From: an uncultured Burkholderiaceae bacterium
Lineage (GTDB): Bacteria > Pseudomonadota > Gammaproteobacteria > Burkholderiales > Burkholderiaceae_C
Length of the DNA: 14,794 nt
Reading direction: 5' to 3'
Assembly (NCBI GenBank): GCA_938022295.1
Contig: CALIDR010000054.1
Span: 1-14,794, forward strand
Shown here: piece after piece, positions 1-6,320 of the stretch
Layout of the letters: each line of letters starts with the position of its first letter
Numbering within the stretch: position 1 is the first letter of the stretch
Position numbers and translations under genes: made by a program
Notes under the pieces: model-generated
Databases searched by the model: none
Told to the model about the DNA's origin: nothing
What the model saw: only the letters and a program-made list of their open reading frames with translations

Positions 1-114
1 AGGACGAAGCTGCAACTGGTCAAGGCCGCCGCCAGACACCTGCGCAGCGTTCAGCGACAGCCCGAGCGCATCAAGCGCTACTTCGAGCACGAGCCTGTCC
101 GGTACGCCGCTTGA
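1..114 (+). CDS. C-terminal end of an unidentified protein (gene enters from the left)
   Basis: Frame 1 is open from the first base to a TGA at 112-114 and encodes the last 37 residues of a protein. The tail is strongly basic (KLQLVKAAARHL, then RQPERIKRYF) and ends EPVRYAA. Basic helical tails like this occur at the end of several DDE transposases (IS1380/IS4-like), and the mobile-element neighbourhood would fit, but no catalytic motif lies inside the window, so that is only a guess. No terminal inverted repeat could be recognised in the roughly 180 bp between this stop and the end of higA. The reading frame is well supported only by its codon bias and its clean stop. Confidence 0.4.
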   Translation, partial: RTKLQLVKAAARHLRSVQRQPERIKRYFEHEPVRYAA

Positions 115-298
115 GTTCAACACTTCACTGCCGCCTCAATAACCTCGCGTCCACAACACGACGGCGATCTTGCTGCACCGGTCCACACGCGGCCGGACAG
201 GTCAACCACCCCCGGTGTTCGACGTACGCCACCGTCGAACGGTGTCCGCCGCTCTGCGTCACCGGTAGGCGATACCGAGACGAGATTGACGTCAAGCC

Positions 299-628
299 TC
301 AACCCGGTTCGTGCGCATCCGGCGCCGGCTCCGTGGCCTCCTTCCACGGCCTGATCTTCGCGAGCGTCTTCGCCAGGCTCGCCTTCGCGATCTCGGTGTC
401 GTAGTCCGCCTGCAGGCGCAGCCACCATCCATCGGAGAGCCCGAAGAAGCGGCACAGCCGCAGATCGGTGTCCGCGGTGATAGCGCGCTTGCCGGCAACG
501 ATCTCGCCGATGCGCTGCGCAGGCACGCCGATCTCCTTCGCCAGGCGGTAGTTGCTCATGCCCAGCGGCTTGAGGAACTCCTCGGCGAGCATCTCGCCGG
601 GCGACACGGGCTTGAGTTTCCTGCTCAT
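299..628 (-). CDS. higA: HigA-type antitoxin, HTH transcriptional regulator
   Basis: This 109-residue protein is the antitoxin and DNA-binding partner of the preceding HigB toxin. It begins with the typical HigA lead-in PVSPGEMLAEEFLKPLGMS. An XRE-type helix-turn-helix follows at about residues 22-62 (YRLAKEIGVPAQRIGEIVAG, then the TADTDLRLCRFFG helix). The WWLRLQADYDTEIA stretch after the HTH is characteristic of the family. The C-terminal 25 residues are charged and probably flexible. An AGGA stands 4 nt before the ATG. The gene starts 15 bp after the higB stop, in the toxin-first order that distinguishes higBA from most toxin-antitoxin operons. Family knowledge says the HigA-HigB complex represses its own promoter. 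The length is normal and no defect is visible. Confidence 0.9.
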   Translation of the reverse strand: MSRKLKPVSPGEMLAEEFLKPLGMSNYRLAKEIGVPAQRIGEIVAGKRAITADTDLRLCRFFGLSDGWWLRLQADYDTEIAKASLAKTLAKIRPWKEATEPAPDAHEPG

Positions 629-643
629 CTCGTCCTGCCTCGG

Positions 644-925
644 TCAGTGATAGTCCACGATCTCGACGTCTTCGGCGTCGCTGCCCGTCCAGTGGAAGCA
701 GATGCGGAACTGGTCGTTCACCCGCAGGCTCCACTGGCCCGCGCGATTGCCCTTCAGCGGCTCGAGCCGGTTCGCCGGCGGCGCGCGCAGATCCTCGATG
801 CGGCGCGCGAGGTCGAGCTGTTTCAGCTTGCGCAGCGCCGGGCGCTCGATGTTGGCGAAGCGTGCCACCCGCCGCAGCCGGAACAGTGCCTCGGTGTCGG
901 CACACTTGAACGTGCGTATCGCCAC
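644..925 (-). CDS. higB: HigB-type toxin, RelE-fold mRNA interferase
   Basis: This 93-residue protein belongs to the HigB/RelE 'plasmid maintenance killer' family, which cleaves mRNA on the ribosome. Conserved stretches are ARFANIERPALRKL (residues 21-34), the LEPLKGNRAGQWSLRVNDQF core (54-73), and the RICFHW strand followed by the EDVEIVDYH end. The start is set at a GTG (923-925), giving MAIRTFKCADTEALF. This matches the family N-terminus and length of about 92 residues. The frame stays open upstream to an ATG at 1018, but that extension (rich in Arg and Pro) does not look like HigB. No Shine-Dalgarno sequence is visible before the GTG. It is first in the operon, with higA 15 bp downstream. 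The toxin looks intact. Confidence 0.87.
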   Translation of the reverse strand: MAIRTFKCADTEALFRLRRVARFANIERPALRKLKQLDLARRIEDLRAPPANRLEPLKGNRAGQWSLRVNDQFRICFHWTGSDAEDVEIVDYH

Positions 926-932
926 GCACCGA

Positions 933-972
933 ATAATAACGCTTCGCGTGATTAACGACCCGCGTGCGGGTC
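933..972 (-). promoter_or_regulatory. Candidate higBA promoter and operator
   Basis: Read on the minus strand, a TATTAT (938 down to 933, 5/6 to the -10 consensus) lies just before the GTG start of higB. No convincing -35 accompanies it. A perfect inverted repeat, GACCCGC-GT-GCGGGTC, occupies 957-972 where a -35 would be. Since HigA-HigB complexes usually autorepress, this palindrome is a possible operator. This is inference from position only. Confidence 0.3.
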
Positions 973-1103
973 GATGATGGAAGCGGCTGCGCGCACGCGG
1001 GCGTTTGCGTAGACCCAAGGTCGCTGGCAGAGCTGGGCTCGGACCTTGAAACCGAACCCCTATCGAACCAGAGCCGGGCGCAGCGGGCCTACGTATGGCC
1101 GCG
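973..1103. other. Intergenic DNA without a recognisable gene; one REP-related segment
   Basis: No credible coding frame was seen between the higBA promoter region and the RAYT-derived element. Positions 1045-1066 (CTTGAA, then GAACCCCT, then TCGA) match 2209-2230 at 18 of 22 bases. This suggests a decayed copy of the same REP-like unit found after the PEP-CTERM gene. Confidence 0.4.
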
Positions 1104-1137
1104 CAGGGGACATGGGGTCACAGGGGACATGGGGTCA
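1104..1137 (+). repeat. Perfect 17-bp tandem duplication
   Basis: CAGGGGACATGGGGTCA occurs twice head to tail with no mismatch. The following bases (GGGTCAGGTCTTG at 1132-1144, overlapping the last copy) recur exactly at 2200-2212. Confidence 0.9.
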
Positions 1138-1174
1138 GGTCTTGCCTTTTGCTGCAACATCTTCCTTCGTGGCG

Positions 1175-1273
1175 CCGGTCGTCGTCGTAGCGGTAAATCG
1201 GCTCGCGTCGGTCGCCGCGCGAGGTCACGTGATGGACGGCGCCGGGGAACTCGATGCGCAGCGGGCGGGCCAT
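1175..1273 (-). pseudogene. Truncated 5' end of a REP-associated tyrosine transposase (RAYT, Y1_Tnp)
   Basis: From an ATG at 1273-1271 the minus strand encodes MARPLRIEFPG, followed by a HHVTSRGDRRE-type stretch and YDDDR. These are the near-invariant first 33 residues of RAYT/TnpA-REP transposases (IS200-like, single-strand HUH nucleases that mobilise REP sequences). Family members run to 150 residues or more. Here homology stops at about 1175 and the frame runs into the repeat flank, ending at a stop at 1118-1120. The HUH histidines and the catalytic tyrosine are absent, so the product cannot be an active transposase. The junction looks like an internal deletion that fused codon 33 to the 3' flank. 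Confidence 0.72.
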
Positions 1274-1316
1274 GGACCGAACCGTCCGACGGAGGTGGGA
1301 CGAAGGCAAGCGGCAA

Positions 1317-1350
1317 GATCCCCTGCCTCTGCCGACCCCCTGCCTCTGCC
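1317..1350 (-). repeat. Second 17-bp tandem pair at the other end of the RAYT relic
   Basis: GATCCCCTGCCTCTGCC (1317-1333) and GACCCCCTGCCTCTGCC (1334-1350) are adjacent and differ at one base. In reverse complement they read GGCAGAGGCAGGGG(A/G)TC, partly resembling the left-end 17-mer (about 10 of 17 positions by eye). Confidence 0.8.
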
Positions 1351-1554
1351 CTGCCTTCACTACCCGCTCGGGACACGATCCCGCTCAGGCGGCGAACTCT
1401 TGCCCCGGCCATCGGGCCGCCTGGATCTGTCGGCCTTCTTGACAGGATGAGCGACGTGCCGGCGGCAAGTCCTTGTCGTGCCAGCAGTGACGCCACTGGC
1501 ATACGACATGCTTGCGCCGAGCGTCCACCAACAACGTCGAACGAGGAGGCGCTG
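1351..1554. other. Upstream region of the PEP-CTERM gene
   Basis: No gene was recognised here. A TTGACA at 1439-1444 has no matching -10 about 17 bp downstream. A sigma-54-like site lies at 1497-1511, listed separately, and a strong ribosome binding site lies at 1543-1549. Confidence 0.4.
1497..1511 (+). promoter_or_regulatory. Candidate sigma-54 (-24/-12) promoter of the PEP-CTERM gene
   Basis: TGGCATACGACATGC has GG (1498-1499) and GC (1510-1511) separated by exactly 10 bases, and TGGCA matches the -24 box. The -12 box is ATGC instead of TTGC. Transcription would start near 1523, leaving about a 30-nt leader that includes GAGGAGG. Many PEP-CTERM genes in exosortase-bearing bacteria are controlled by the sigma-54 activator PrsR, which fits. 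The call rests on one imperfect match. Confidence 0.45.
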
Positions 1555-2148
1555 ATGAGGACCATGCAGCGGAGCTTCATGGGTGTGCTGGCGGTCACCG
1601 CCCTGACGGCCGCGCAGGCCAACGTGAAGCTGGATTTCGAGTCCCTGCCTGAGGGGCCGGTTGCGACCCCTTTCGAGGACCAAGGCTACAGGCTCTCGAC
1701 CGATAACCTGCTCTACGCGACGCATCCCGGCAGCGCCTACGACCCGGAGTCCGTCGTGGTGGCGGCGGTGTCAGGAACCAGCATCGAACTTCGGCGCGCG
1801 GACAGCAGCAGCTTCGCGCTGCTGTCCATCGACGTGGGCGGCTACACGTTCTCGCCCTGGGGTCCGGCGGAGGCGCTGGTGCAGTTCCGGGCCGAGACCA
1901 CCAGCGGCGGTATCGTCGCACGGGACTTCACGACCGATCAGCTGCAGGGGGCCGAGACCGTGAGCTTCGGTGCCGAGTTCGGCGACGTGGTCGTCGTGCG
2001 CTGGGCGCAGAGCTTCGGCGATCAAGCGCACTACTTCGACAACATCGTGCTGGCCGCGGCCGTCCCGGAGCCGACCACGGTGGCGCTGATGCTGGCGGGC
2101 CTGGCGGCCGTCGGCGGCCGCGCCCGACGCCTGCGCCGCCTCACATAG
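1555..2148 (+). CDS. Secreted PEP-CTERM sorting-domain protein
   Basis: This 197-residue protein has an N-terminal Sec signal peptide (short basic start MRTMQR, hydrophobic core FMGVLAVTALTAA, likely cleavage after AQA near residue 22). Its extracellular domain is acidic and beta-rich, about residues 24-165, opening with KLDFESLPEG and closing with HYFDNIVL. That pattern recurs in PEP-CTERM proteins with a jelly-roll-like body. The C-terminus is a full PEP-CTERM tripartite signal: VPEP (170-173), a hydrophobic helix (TTVALMLAGLAAVG) and the basic tail RARRLRR. The signal is normally recognised by exosortase (EpsH/XrtA), which is not in the window. A frame upstream would allow earlier starts, but GAGGAGG 5 nt before this ATG and the signal peptide fix the choice. 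The ligand or role of the mature domain is unknown; family members often belong to exopolysaccharide or floc matrices. Confidence 0.9.
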   Translation: MRTMQRSFMGVLAVTALTAAQANVKLDFESLPEGPVATPFEDQGYRLSTDNLLYATHPGSAYDPESVVVAAVSGTSIELRRADSSSFALLSIDVGGYTFSPWGPAEALVQFRAETTSGGIVARDFTTDQLQGAETVSFGAEFGDVVVVRWAQSFGDQAHYFDNIVLAAAVPEPTTVALMLAGLAAVGGRARRLRRLT

Positions 2149-2403
2149 CTCGCCTGTCCGACAGCGCCGGCGCGTGACTGCAGCGGACAGTGGCGGACAG
2201 GGTCAGGTCTTGAATTTGAACCCCTGTCGACGCAACTGCGCCGACCTCGCAGCACGGGTCCGGGCAATGGCGGACGGCTCACCACCCTGAACGCTCGACG
2301 TGCGCCGCCTTTAGGCATCCGCTGCGCGGCGTCAGCGTGAGCGAACGCCACGGTCCGCTCGGCACCGGCACTCGCGTCGCCGGCGCCCCCGAACACCGCA
2401 GCG
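2149..2403. other. Convergent intergenic region between the PEP-CTERM gene and dabA
   Basis: No coding frame is supported here. The region contains the REP-like palindrome at 2196-2228. It also holds a short stem GGCGT(2328-2332)/ACGCC(2345-2349) without a T-run. No clear rho-independent terminator was found for either converging gene. Confidence 0.45.
2196..2228. repeat. REP-like imperfect palindrome
   Basis: GACAGGGT (2196-2203) pairs with ACCCCTGTC (2220-2228) with one bulged base, around the core TCAGGTCTTGAATTTGA. The 13-mer GGGTCAGGTCTTG at 2200-2212 is identical to 1132-1144 at the left end of the RAYT relic, which links the two sites. It could also fold as a hairpin at the 3' end of the converging transcripts. 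Confidence 0.6.
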
Positions 2404-4704
2404 TCAACCCACCGCGTCCCACCCCCCGCCCGGCAGCCGCCGGTGGAACGTCGGCGCCGCACCGCCGCCGATCGCGATCAGGTGCAGCCAGCGGTGGTCG
2501 ACGAGGCGGCGCACCGTCTCGTGGGCGGCGATGACGCCCTCGATCGCGTCGCGCGGCGCCTCGACGAAGACGGTCAGCCGCCGCGGCGTGTGGCGCGCCC
2601 GCTCGCCGTCGTGCACCGACTGCCACGGCAGCCCGATGCGCAGGTCGCCGCCGTTGCCCTCGAACACGCCGACGCCGCCGCCGACGACGTTGTGCAGCAG
2701 CTTGTTGCCGGCGCCCTGGCGCACCGGGTCGACGGTGGAGGCGAGGTACTGCAGGTTGATCCAGTGCGCCACCACCACCGGCGCGGTCAGTATCAGCGTC
2801 AGCACCCCGCGGTCGGCGTCGAGCCGGTGGTCGTAGTCGTGCAGGAACACGCGCCCGCCGAGGTTCGCGCCCTGCGTGCGCGCGCGCGGCGCGGCGACGA
2901 AGGCGGCGTTGTCGGCCAGCGCCCACTCGGGGCGCGTCTCGGCCCAGTGCGTCGCGCGTTCGCGCAGGCGGGCCAGCAGCGCCGGCGCCGGCTGCGCGGG
3001 CAGGCCCAGGCCCGGGGCGCGCTCGGCGCGCGTGGCGTCGCCCGCGGCGGCGAGCGCGGCACGCAGCGCGTCGAGCTCCTTCGCGTGCGTGGCGGGCACG
3101 AGGTCGGTGTCGAACAGGCGCACCTCGTCGGTCGTCGTGTTGTGCAGGCCGGCGACGAACCAGGTGCCGGCGGGGATCGCGATGCCGCGTCCGACGAGCG
3201 CGGCGCGCACCGCGGCGTCGTCGAGCAGCAGCGCCAGCGCGCGGGCGTTGACTTCGCCGCTGCGCCCGCCGCAGGCGCCGCAGTCCAGGCCCGCCGCGTG
3301 GGCGTTGTTGGCGCTCTGGCCGCCGTGGCCGCACAGCAGCACGAGCGGCGCGAAGTGCTCGACCATCCCCATCGCGCGCAGCACGCCGGCCGCCAGCGTG
3401 GCGCCTTGCTCGGCGTCGAGCGCCAGCCGCGGGCGCACGGCCGCGGCCTCGTCCCGCGTGAGGCCGGCGCAGGCCCAGTCGGCTTCGCCCGCGCCGCCGG
3501 GCAGGCTCGCGCGCAGCAGCGCGCCGGCGTAGAGCGCACCGCACGCCTCGACGAACGGGAAGCCCACCGCCGGCGTGCCGCGCCAGCCGTCCCACGACGC
3601 GGTGGCGGCTAGCCGCGCGCGCCGGCGCTCGGCCAGCGCTTGGGCGAGCGGGCGCTCGACCGGCTCCTCGTCGGCCGTCAGCGCGGGGGCAAGCAGCCCG
3701 GGCAGCTGCGGCTGGCGCCACGCGGTGCCGAGCGGCCGGTGGTCGATCGGCAGGCCGAAGAAGCCGGCGAAGCCGCGCGTGGCGATCGTCGGGTCGACGG
3801 CCTCGAGCGCGCGGCGGAACACCTCGCTGCGCACGTCGATGCAGAACACCGCCTGCACGCTCGGCGCGGCCGCGGCGCCGGCCATGGGGCGCGACATCGC
3901 GGCGATCAGCGCGGCCTGCAGCCGGTGCTCGCGTTCGGCCATGCGGTCCCACCCGGCGTGCTGGCGCGCGCGCTCGGCGGCGATCGCGGCGTCGACCGTC
4001 GCCCAGCCTTCGCCCCAGGCCTGCACGTCGGCGGCGGGCAGCGCCTCGGCAAGCAGCGCGTCCCAGGCCGCGCGGATCGCGAGCAGGTCCGCCAGCCGCG
4101 GGTCGTCGCCGCCGGCCAGCCGCGCCTGCCAGCGCTGGTAGGCGCAGGCCGCGGCCCAGCCGTTGAGGTCGAGCAGCCACGCGGTGAGGCACGCCGCGTG
4201 GCCCGCGGGCGGCACGTGCAGGCGCCCGATCGCGTGGGCGATGGCGGCCATCGGGTCGCGCGGCAGGCGATCGATCGCGGCCAGCGCCGCCTTGCGGCCC
4301 TGCGGCCAGTGCAGGCCGCGGTCGGCGGCCAGCCGCACCAGCCAGCTTCGGTACAGGCCGCCGGCGTCGGCCTCGTCCACCGGCAGGTGCCAGCGCGCCT
4401 GACCGGCGTCGAAGTACGCCGCGCAGTGCTGGCTGATCTGGTGCACGACGGCGTCGCGCAGGCCGGCCAGGTCCGCCACCAGCGGCCGCCGCGCCGGGAG
4501 CGCGTCGGGCAGCAGCGTCATCCCGGCCAGCACGCCGACGGCGGCGGCGGCTTCCTCGATCGGGCGGTCGACCCAGCCCCAGTGCGGGTTGACGGCGATG
4601 AAGCGGTCGAGCGGGAAGCTCGGGGCGATGCGGTCGCAGGCCTGCGCGACCGCGTCGGCGAGCGCGAGCAGCGGTTGTTCGGCAATCGGCAGCGGGGCGT
4701 TCAT
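2404..4704 (-). CDS. dabA: DabA, zinc subunit of the DAB inorganic carbon uptake complex (UPF0753/DUF2309)
   Basis: DabA is the cytosolic, beta-carbonic-anhydrase-like half of the DabAB complex. It is proposed to hydrate CO2 to bicarbonate vectorially, driven by the cation gradient through DabB. The 766-residue protein begins at MNAPLP and shows the family lead-in DRIAPSFPLDRFIAVNPHWG (24-43). The expected zinc and catalytic residues are all present: Cys288 and Asp290 in FCIDVRSE, His460 in LLCGHGG, and Cys475 in GLDCGACGG. These correspond to C351, D353, H524 and C539 of the Halothiobacillus protein. A GGAG lies 7 nt before the ATG, inside the end of dabB, and the start overlaps the dabB stop by one base (TGATG), so the pair is translationally coupled. 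The frame remains open through dabB to 5838, but the conserved N-terminus fixes the start. The protein looks intact. Confidence 0.93.
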   Translation of the reverse strand: MNAPLPIAEQPLLALADAVAQACDRIAPSFPLDRFIAVNPHWGWVDRPIEEAAAAVGVLAGMTLLPDALPARRPLVADLAGLRDAVVHQISQHCAAYFDAGQARWHLPVDEADAGGLYRSWLVRLAADRGLHWPQGRKAALAAIDRLPRDPMAAIAHAIGRLHVPPAGHAACLTAWLLDLNGWAAACAYQRWQARLAGGDDPRLADLLAIRAAWDALLAEALPAADVQAWGEGWATVDAAIAAERARQHAGWDRMAEREHRLQAALIAAMSRPMAGAAAAPSVQAVFCIDVRSEVFRRALEAVDPTIATRGFAGFFGLPIDHRPLGTAWRQPQLPGLLAPALTADEEPVERPLAQALAERRRARLAATASWDGWRGTPAVGFPFVEACGALYAGALLRASLPGGAGEADWACAGLTRDEAAAVRPRLALDAEQGATLAAGVLRAMGMVEHFAPLVLLCGHGGQSANNAHAAGLDCGACGGRSGEVNARALALLLDDAAVRAALVGRGIAIPAGTWFVAGLHNTTTDEVRLFDTDLVPATHAKELDALRAALAAAGDATRAERAPGLGLPAQPAPALLARLRERATHWAETRPEWALADNAAFVAAPRARTQGANLGGRVFLHDYDHRLDADRGVLTLILTAPVVVAHWINLQYLASTVDPVRQGAGNKLLHNVVGGGVGVFEGNGGDLRIGLPWQSVHDGERARHTPRRLTVFVEAPRDAIEGVIAAHETVRRLVDHRWLHLIAIGGGAAPTFHRRLPGGGWDAVG

Positions 4705-6221
4705 CAGCGGGCTCCGGCAAGGGTGGACGAAAGCGGTTGGGCAGGCACCGGCGCGGCGGGCACCGGCCAGCGGGCGAGCAGCGCGCGGCTGATGCGCTCG
4801 TCGACGTAGAAGCCGCCGTAGGCCCAGGGATACAGGCGGCGCACGAGGCCGGCGCCGGGCCTGAGCGCCACGGCGGCCTGCAGCGCGAACATCGCGAGCA
4901 GCGCGGCGGCGACGACGGCCACGAGCGCGAGCGGCACGTCGAACGAGGCCGGGCCGACGAGCCACGAAGCCACCGCGTGGCCGGCGAACCAGCCGAGCGC
5001 GACGCCGGCGGCGGCGACGAAGCGGCCTGCCGCCGCGAGCGGCACCAGCGCCAGCCCGAGCACGGCGCCGGCCAGCGCCGCGGCCGGCGAGGCGAGTGCA
5101 CCGGTGGCCAGGCCCGCCGCGACGATGGCCGCCGGCACGACGAGCGCGGCGAGCGCCCAGCGCGCGGCCGACGGTGCGACGGCGGGTGCCAGGCGCAGCG
5201 CCTGCTGCCGCTGCACGACGCCGCCGGCGGCGAGGAACGCGTGCGCCTTGTACAGCGAATGCGCGACCAGGTGCAGCAGCGCCATCGCCGGCAGGCCGAG
5301 CGCGATCTGCAGCAGCATGAAGCCCATCTGCGCGACCGTCGACCAGGCGAGCGCGACCTTGATGCTGATGCGCGTGCCCATCACGAGCGTGGCCGCGACG
5401 ACGGTGGCCGTCGCCACCGCGGCGAGCAGCACGAGCGCGACGGGGGCCTCGGCCAGCATCGGCGCGAAGCGGATCAGCACGAAGCCGCCGAGGTTGACGA
5501 CGCCGGCGTGCAGCAGCGCCGACACCGGCGTGGGCGCCTCCATCACCTGGATCAGCCAGCCGTGCAGCGGCAGCTGCGCGCACTTCAGCAGCGCCGTCAC
5601 CACCAGCAGCACGAGGCCGGCCTGCGCGAGCGGCGGCACGCTCTGCCCGGCCGCGGCGGCGAGCATCGCGTCGAGCGACAGCGTGCCGTAGGCAGTGCCG
5701 AGCAGCGCCACGGCGCCGAGCAGCGCCGCGTCGGCCGCGCGCGCCGAGATGAACTTCTTGTGCGCCGCCAGCCGTGCGGCCGGCCGCTCGACGTAGAAGC
5801 GCAGCAGCCGGTGCAGCGTCAGGCTGGTGCCGATCCACGCTGCGGCGAGCAGCAGCAGGTGGTCGGCCGCAATGACGAGCGACGCCGCGGCCAGCGTGAG
5901 CGCGAGCAGGCGCAGGTAGCGGCGCTCGTTCGCCTCGCCCTGCAGGTAGCGGTGCGAGTAGCGCACGATGACCCAGCCGACGAAGCCCACGAGCAGCGCG
6001 ACGACGCCGCCGACGGTGTCCAGGCGCAGGCCCGCGCCGGCGATCGGACCGAAGGCGAGCACCACCGCCAGCGCCGCGGCGCCGGCGAGCGTGGCGCCGA
6101 GCGCGGCCGCTTCGGCGCGCCGCCAGGCGGCGTCGCGGTCGCCGCGGTCGGCGAAGACGCCCGCCGCGGCGTGCAACAGCACGGGCAGGGCGGGCAGCAA
6201 CAGGAGCAGGGAGGGGTTCAT
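4704..6221 (-). CDS. dabB: DabB, NuoL/MrpA-like membrane subunit of the DAB inorganic carbon transporter
   Basis: This is a 505-residue polytopic membrane protein of the proton-conducting antiporter family (PF00361) related to NuoL. It couples cation flow to DabA. From residue 3 onward it is a succession of hydrophobic helices. The family core is clear: KCAQLPLHGWLIQVMEAPTP at 213-232, with Lys213 and Glu228, then VSALLHAGVVNLGG. LAWSTVAQMGF (291-301) and HLVAHSLYKAHAFLAAGG (317-334) follow. It is shorter than NuoL (about 613 residues) and lacks the long lateral helix, as expected for DabB. The C-terminus has the short YPWAYGGFYVDERI motif often seen in this group. The start is placed at 6221, where the hydrophobic sequence begins; an in-frame ATG at 6332 would add a non-hydrophobic tail overlapping the LysR gene. 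It lies directly upstream of dabA with a 1-nt overlap. Confidence 0.92.
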   Translation of the reverse strand: MNPSLLLLLPALPVLLHAAAGVFADRGDRDAAWRRAEAAALGATLAGAAALAVVLAFGPIAGAGLRLDTVGGVVALLVGFVGWVIVRYSHRYLQGEANERRYLRLLALTLAAASLVIAADHLLLLAAAWIGTSLTLHRLLRFYVERPAARLAAHKKFISARAADAALLGAVALLGTAYGTLSLDAMLAAAAGQSVPPLAQAGLVLLVVTALLKCAQLPLHGWLIQVMEAPTPVSALLHAGVVNLGGFVLIRFAPMLAEAPVALVLLAAVATATVVAATLVMGTRISIKVALAWSTVAQMGFMLLQIALGLPAMALLHLVAHSLYKAHAFLAAGGVVQRQQALRLAPAVAPSAARWALAALVVPAAIVAAGLATGALASPAAALAGAVLGLALVPLAAAGRFVAAAGVALGWFAGHAVASWLVGPASFDVPLALVAVVAAALLAMFALQAAVALRPGAGLVRRLYPWAYGGFYVDERISRALLARWPVPAAPVPAQPLSSTLAGAR

Positions 6222-6254
6222 GGCGGACTTTCGGGTTGGAACTGGGGCCGGATG

Positions 6255-6282
6255 GTGACCGGGCGCCCTCGATCTGTATACT
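6255..6282 (+). promoter_or_regulatory. Candidate promoter of the LysR gene, overlapping the dabBA control region
   Basis: TATACT at 6277-6282 is a good -10, and GTGACC at 6255-6260 is a partial -35 with a 16-bp spacer. Transcription would start near 6289, just past the upstream ATG at 6286, favouring the ATG at 6319 as start. On the minus strand the same palindromic GTATAC gives TATACA as a possible -10 for dabBA without a clear -35. That is normal for an activator-dependent LysR target. Confidence 0.5.
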
Positions 6283-6285
6283 TCA

Positions 6286-6320
6286 ATGTTCTGCACTATT
6301 CGTTCTTCTAGACAGAACAT
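6286..6320. promoter_or_regulatory. Perfect 8-bp inverted repeat, candidate LysR operator
   Basis: ATGTTCTG (6286-6293) and CAGAACAT (6313-6320) are exact inverted repeats separated by 19 bp. Inside is a second GTTCT (6302-6306), a direct repeat of 6288-6292 at 14-bp spacing. The nested TTCT-AGAC-AGAA (6306-6317) is also symmetric. The right arm ends in the first two bases of the regulator's start codon. Repeated half-sites between a LysR gene and its divergent target are typical of autoregulatory binding sites. Confidence 0.5.

Larger units (their letters stand above)
1104..1350. mobile_element. Miniature RAYT-derived element with paired 17-bp repeats at both ends
   Basis: The left end carries two identical tandem copies of CAGGGGACATGGGGTCA (1104-1120 and 1121-1137), then GGTCTTGCC (1138-1146). 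The right end carries GGCAAGA (1312-1318). It runs into two tandem 17-mers, GATCCCCTGCCTCTGCC (1317-1333) and GACCCCCTGCCTCTGCC (1334-1350), differing at one base. The inner edges TCTTGCC and GGCAAGA are exact inverted repeats, and each is backed by G-rich/C-rich repeat pairs, so the element is roughly symmetric. Between the ends lies the 5' part of a REP-associated tyrosine transposase. I interpret it as an internal-deletion derivative of a RAYT unit that kept both flanks. The exact outer boundaries are uncertain. Confidence 0.6.

Noticed and set aside
1439..1467. Sigma-70 promoter from the perfect TTGACA at 1439-1444
   Set aside because: The -10 position about 17 bp downstream is GCGGCA, far from consensus.
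964..2148. Plus-strand frame that would extend the PEP-CTERM protein by almost 200 residues
   Set aside because: The extension crosses the RAYT relic and repeats. The signal peptide and GAGGAGG point to the ATG at 1555.
2290..2403. Integron attC-like or dispersed repeat downstream of dabA (TTTAGGC and GGCGT/ACGCC stem)
   Set aside because: No paired R'/R'' core sites could be matched, there is no integrase or second copy in the window, and no T-run for a terminator.
2404..5838. Very long minus-strand open frame (over 1,100 codons) spanning dabA and much of dabB
   Set aside because: The part upstream of 4704 is Arg/Ala-rich and antiparallel to no known family; it overlaps the well-supported dabB frame. 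The DabA N-terminus clearly begins at MNAPLP.
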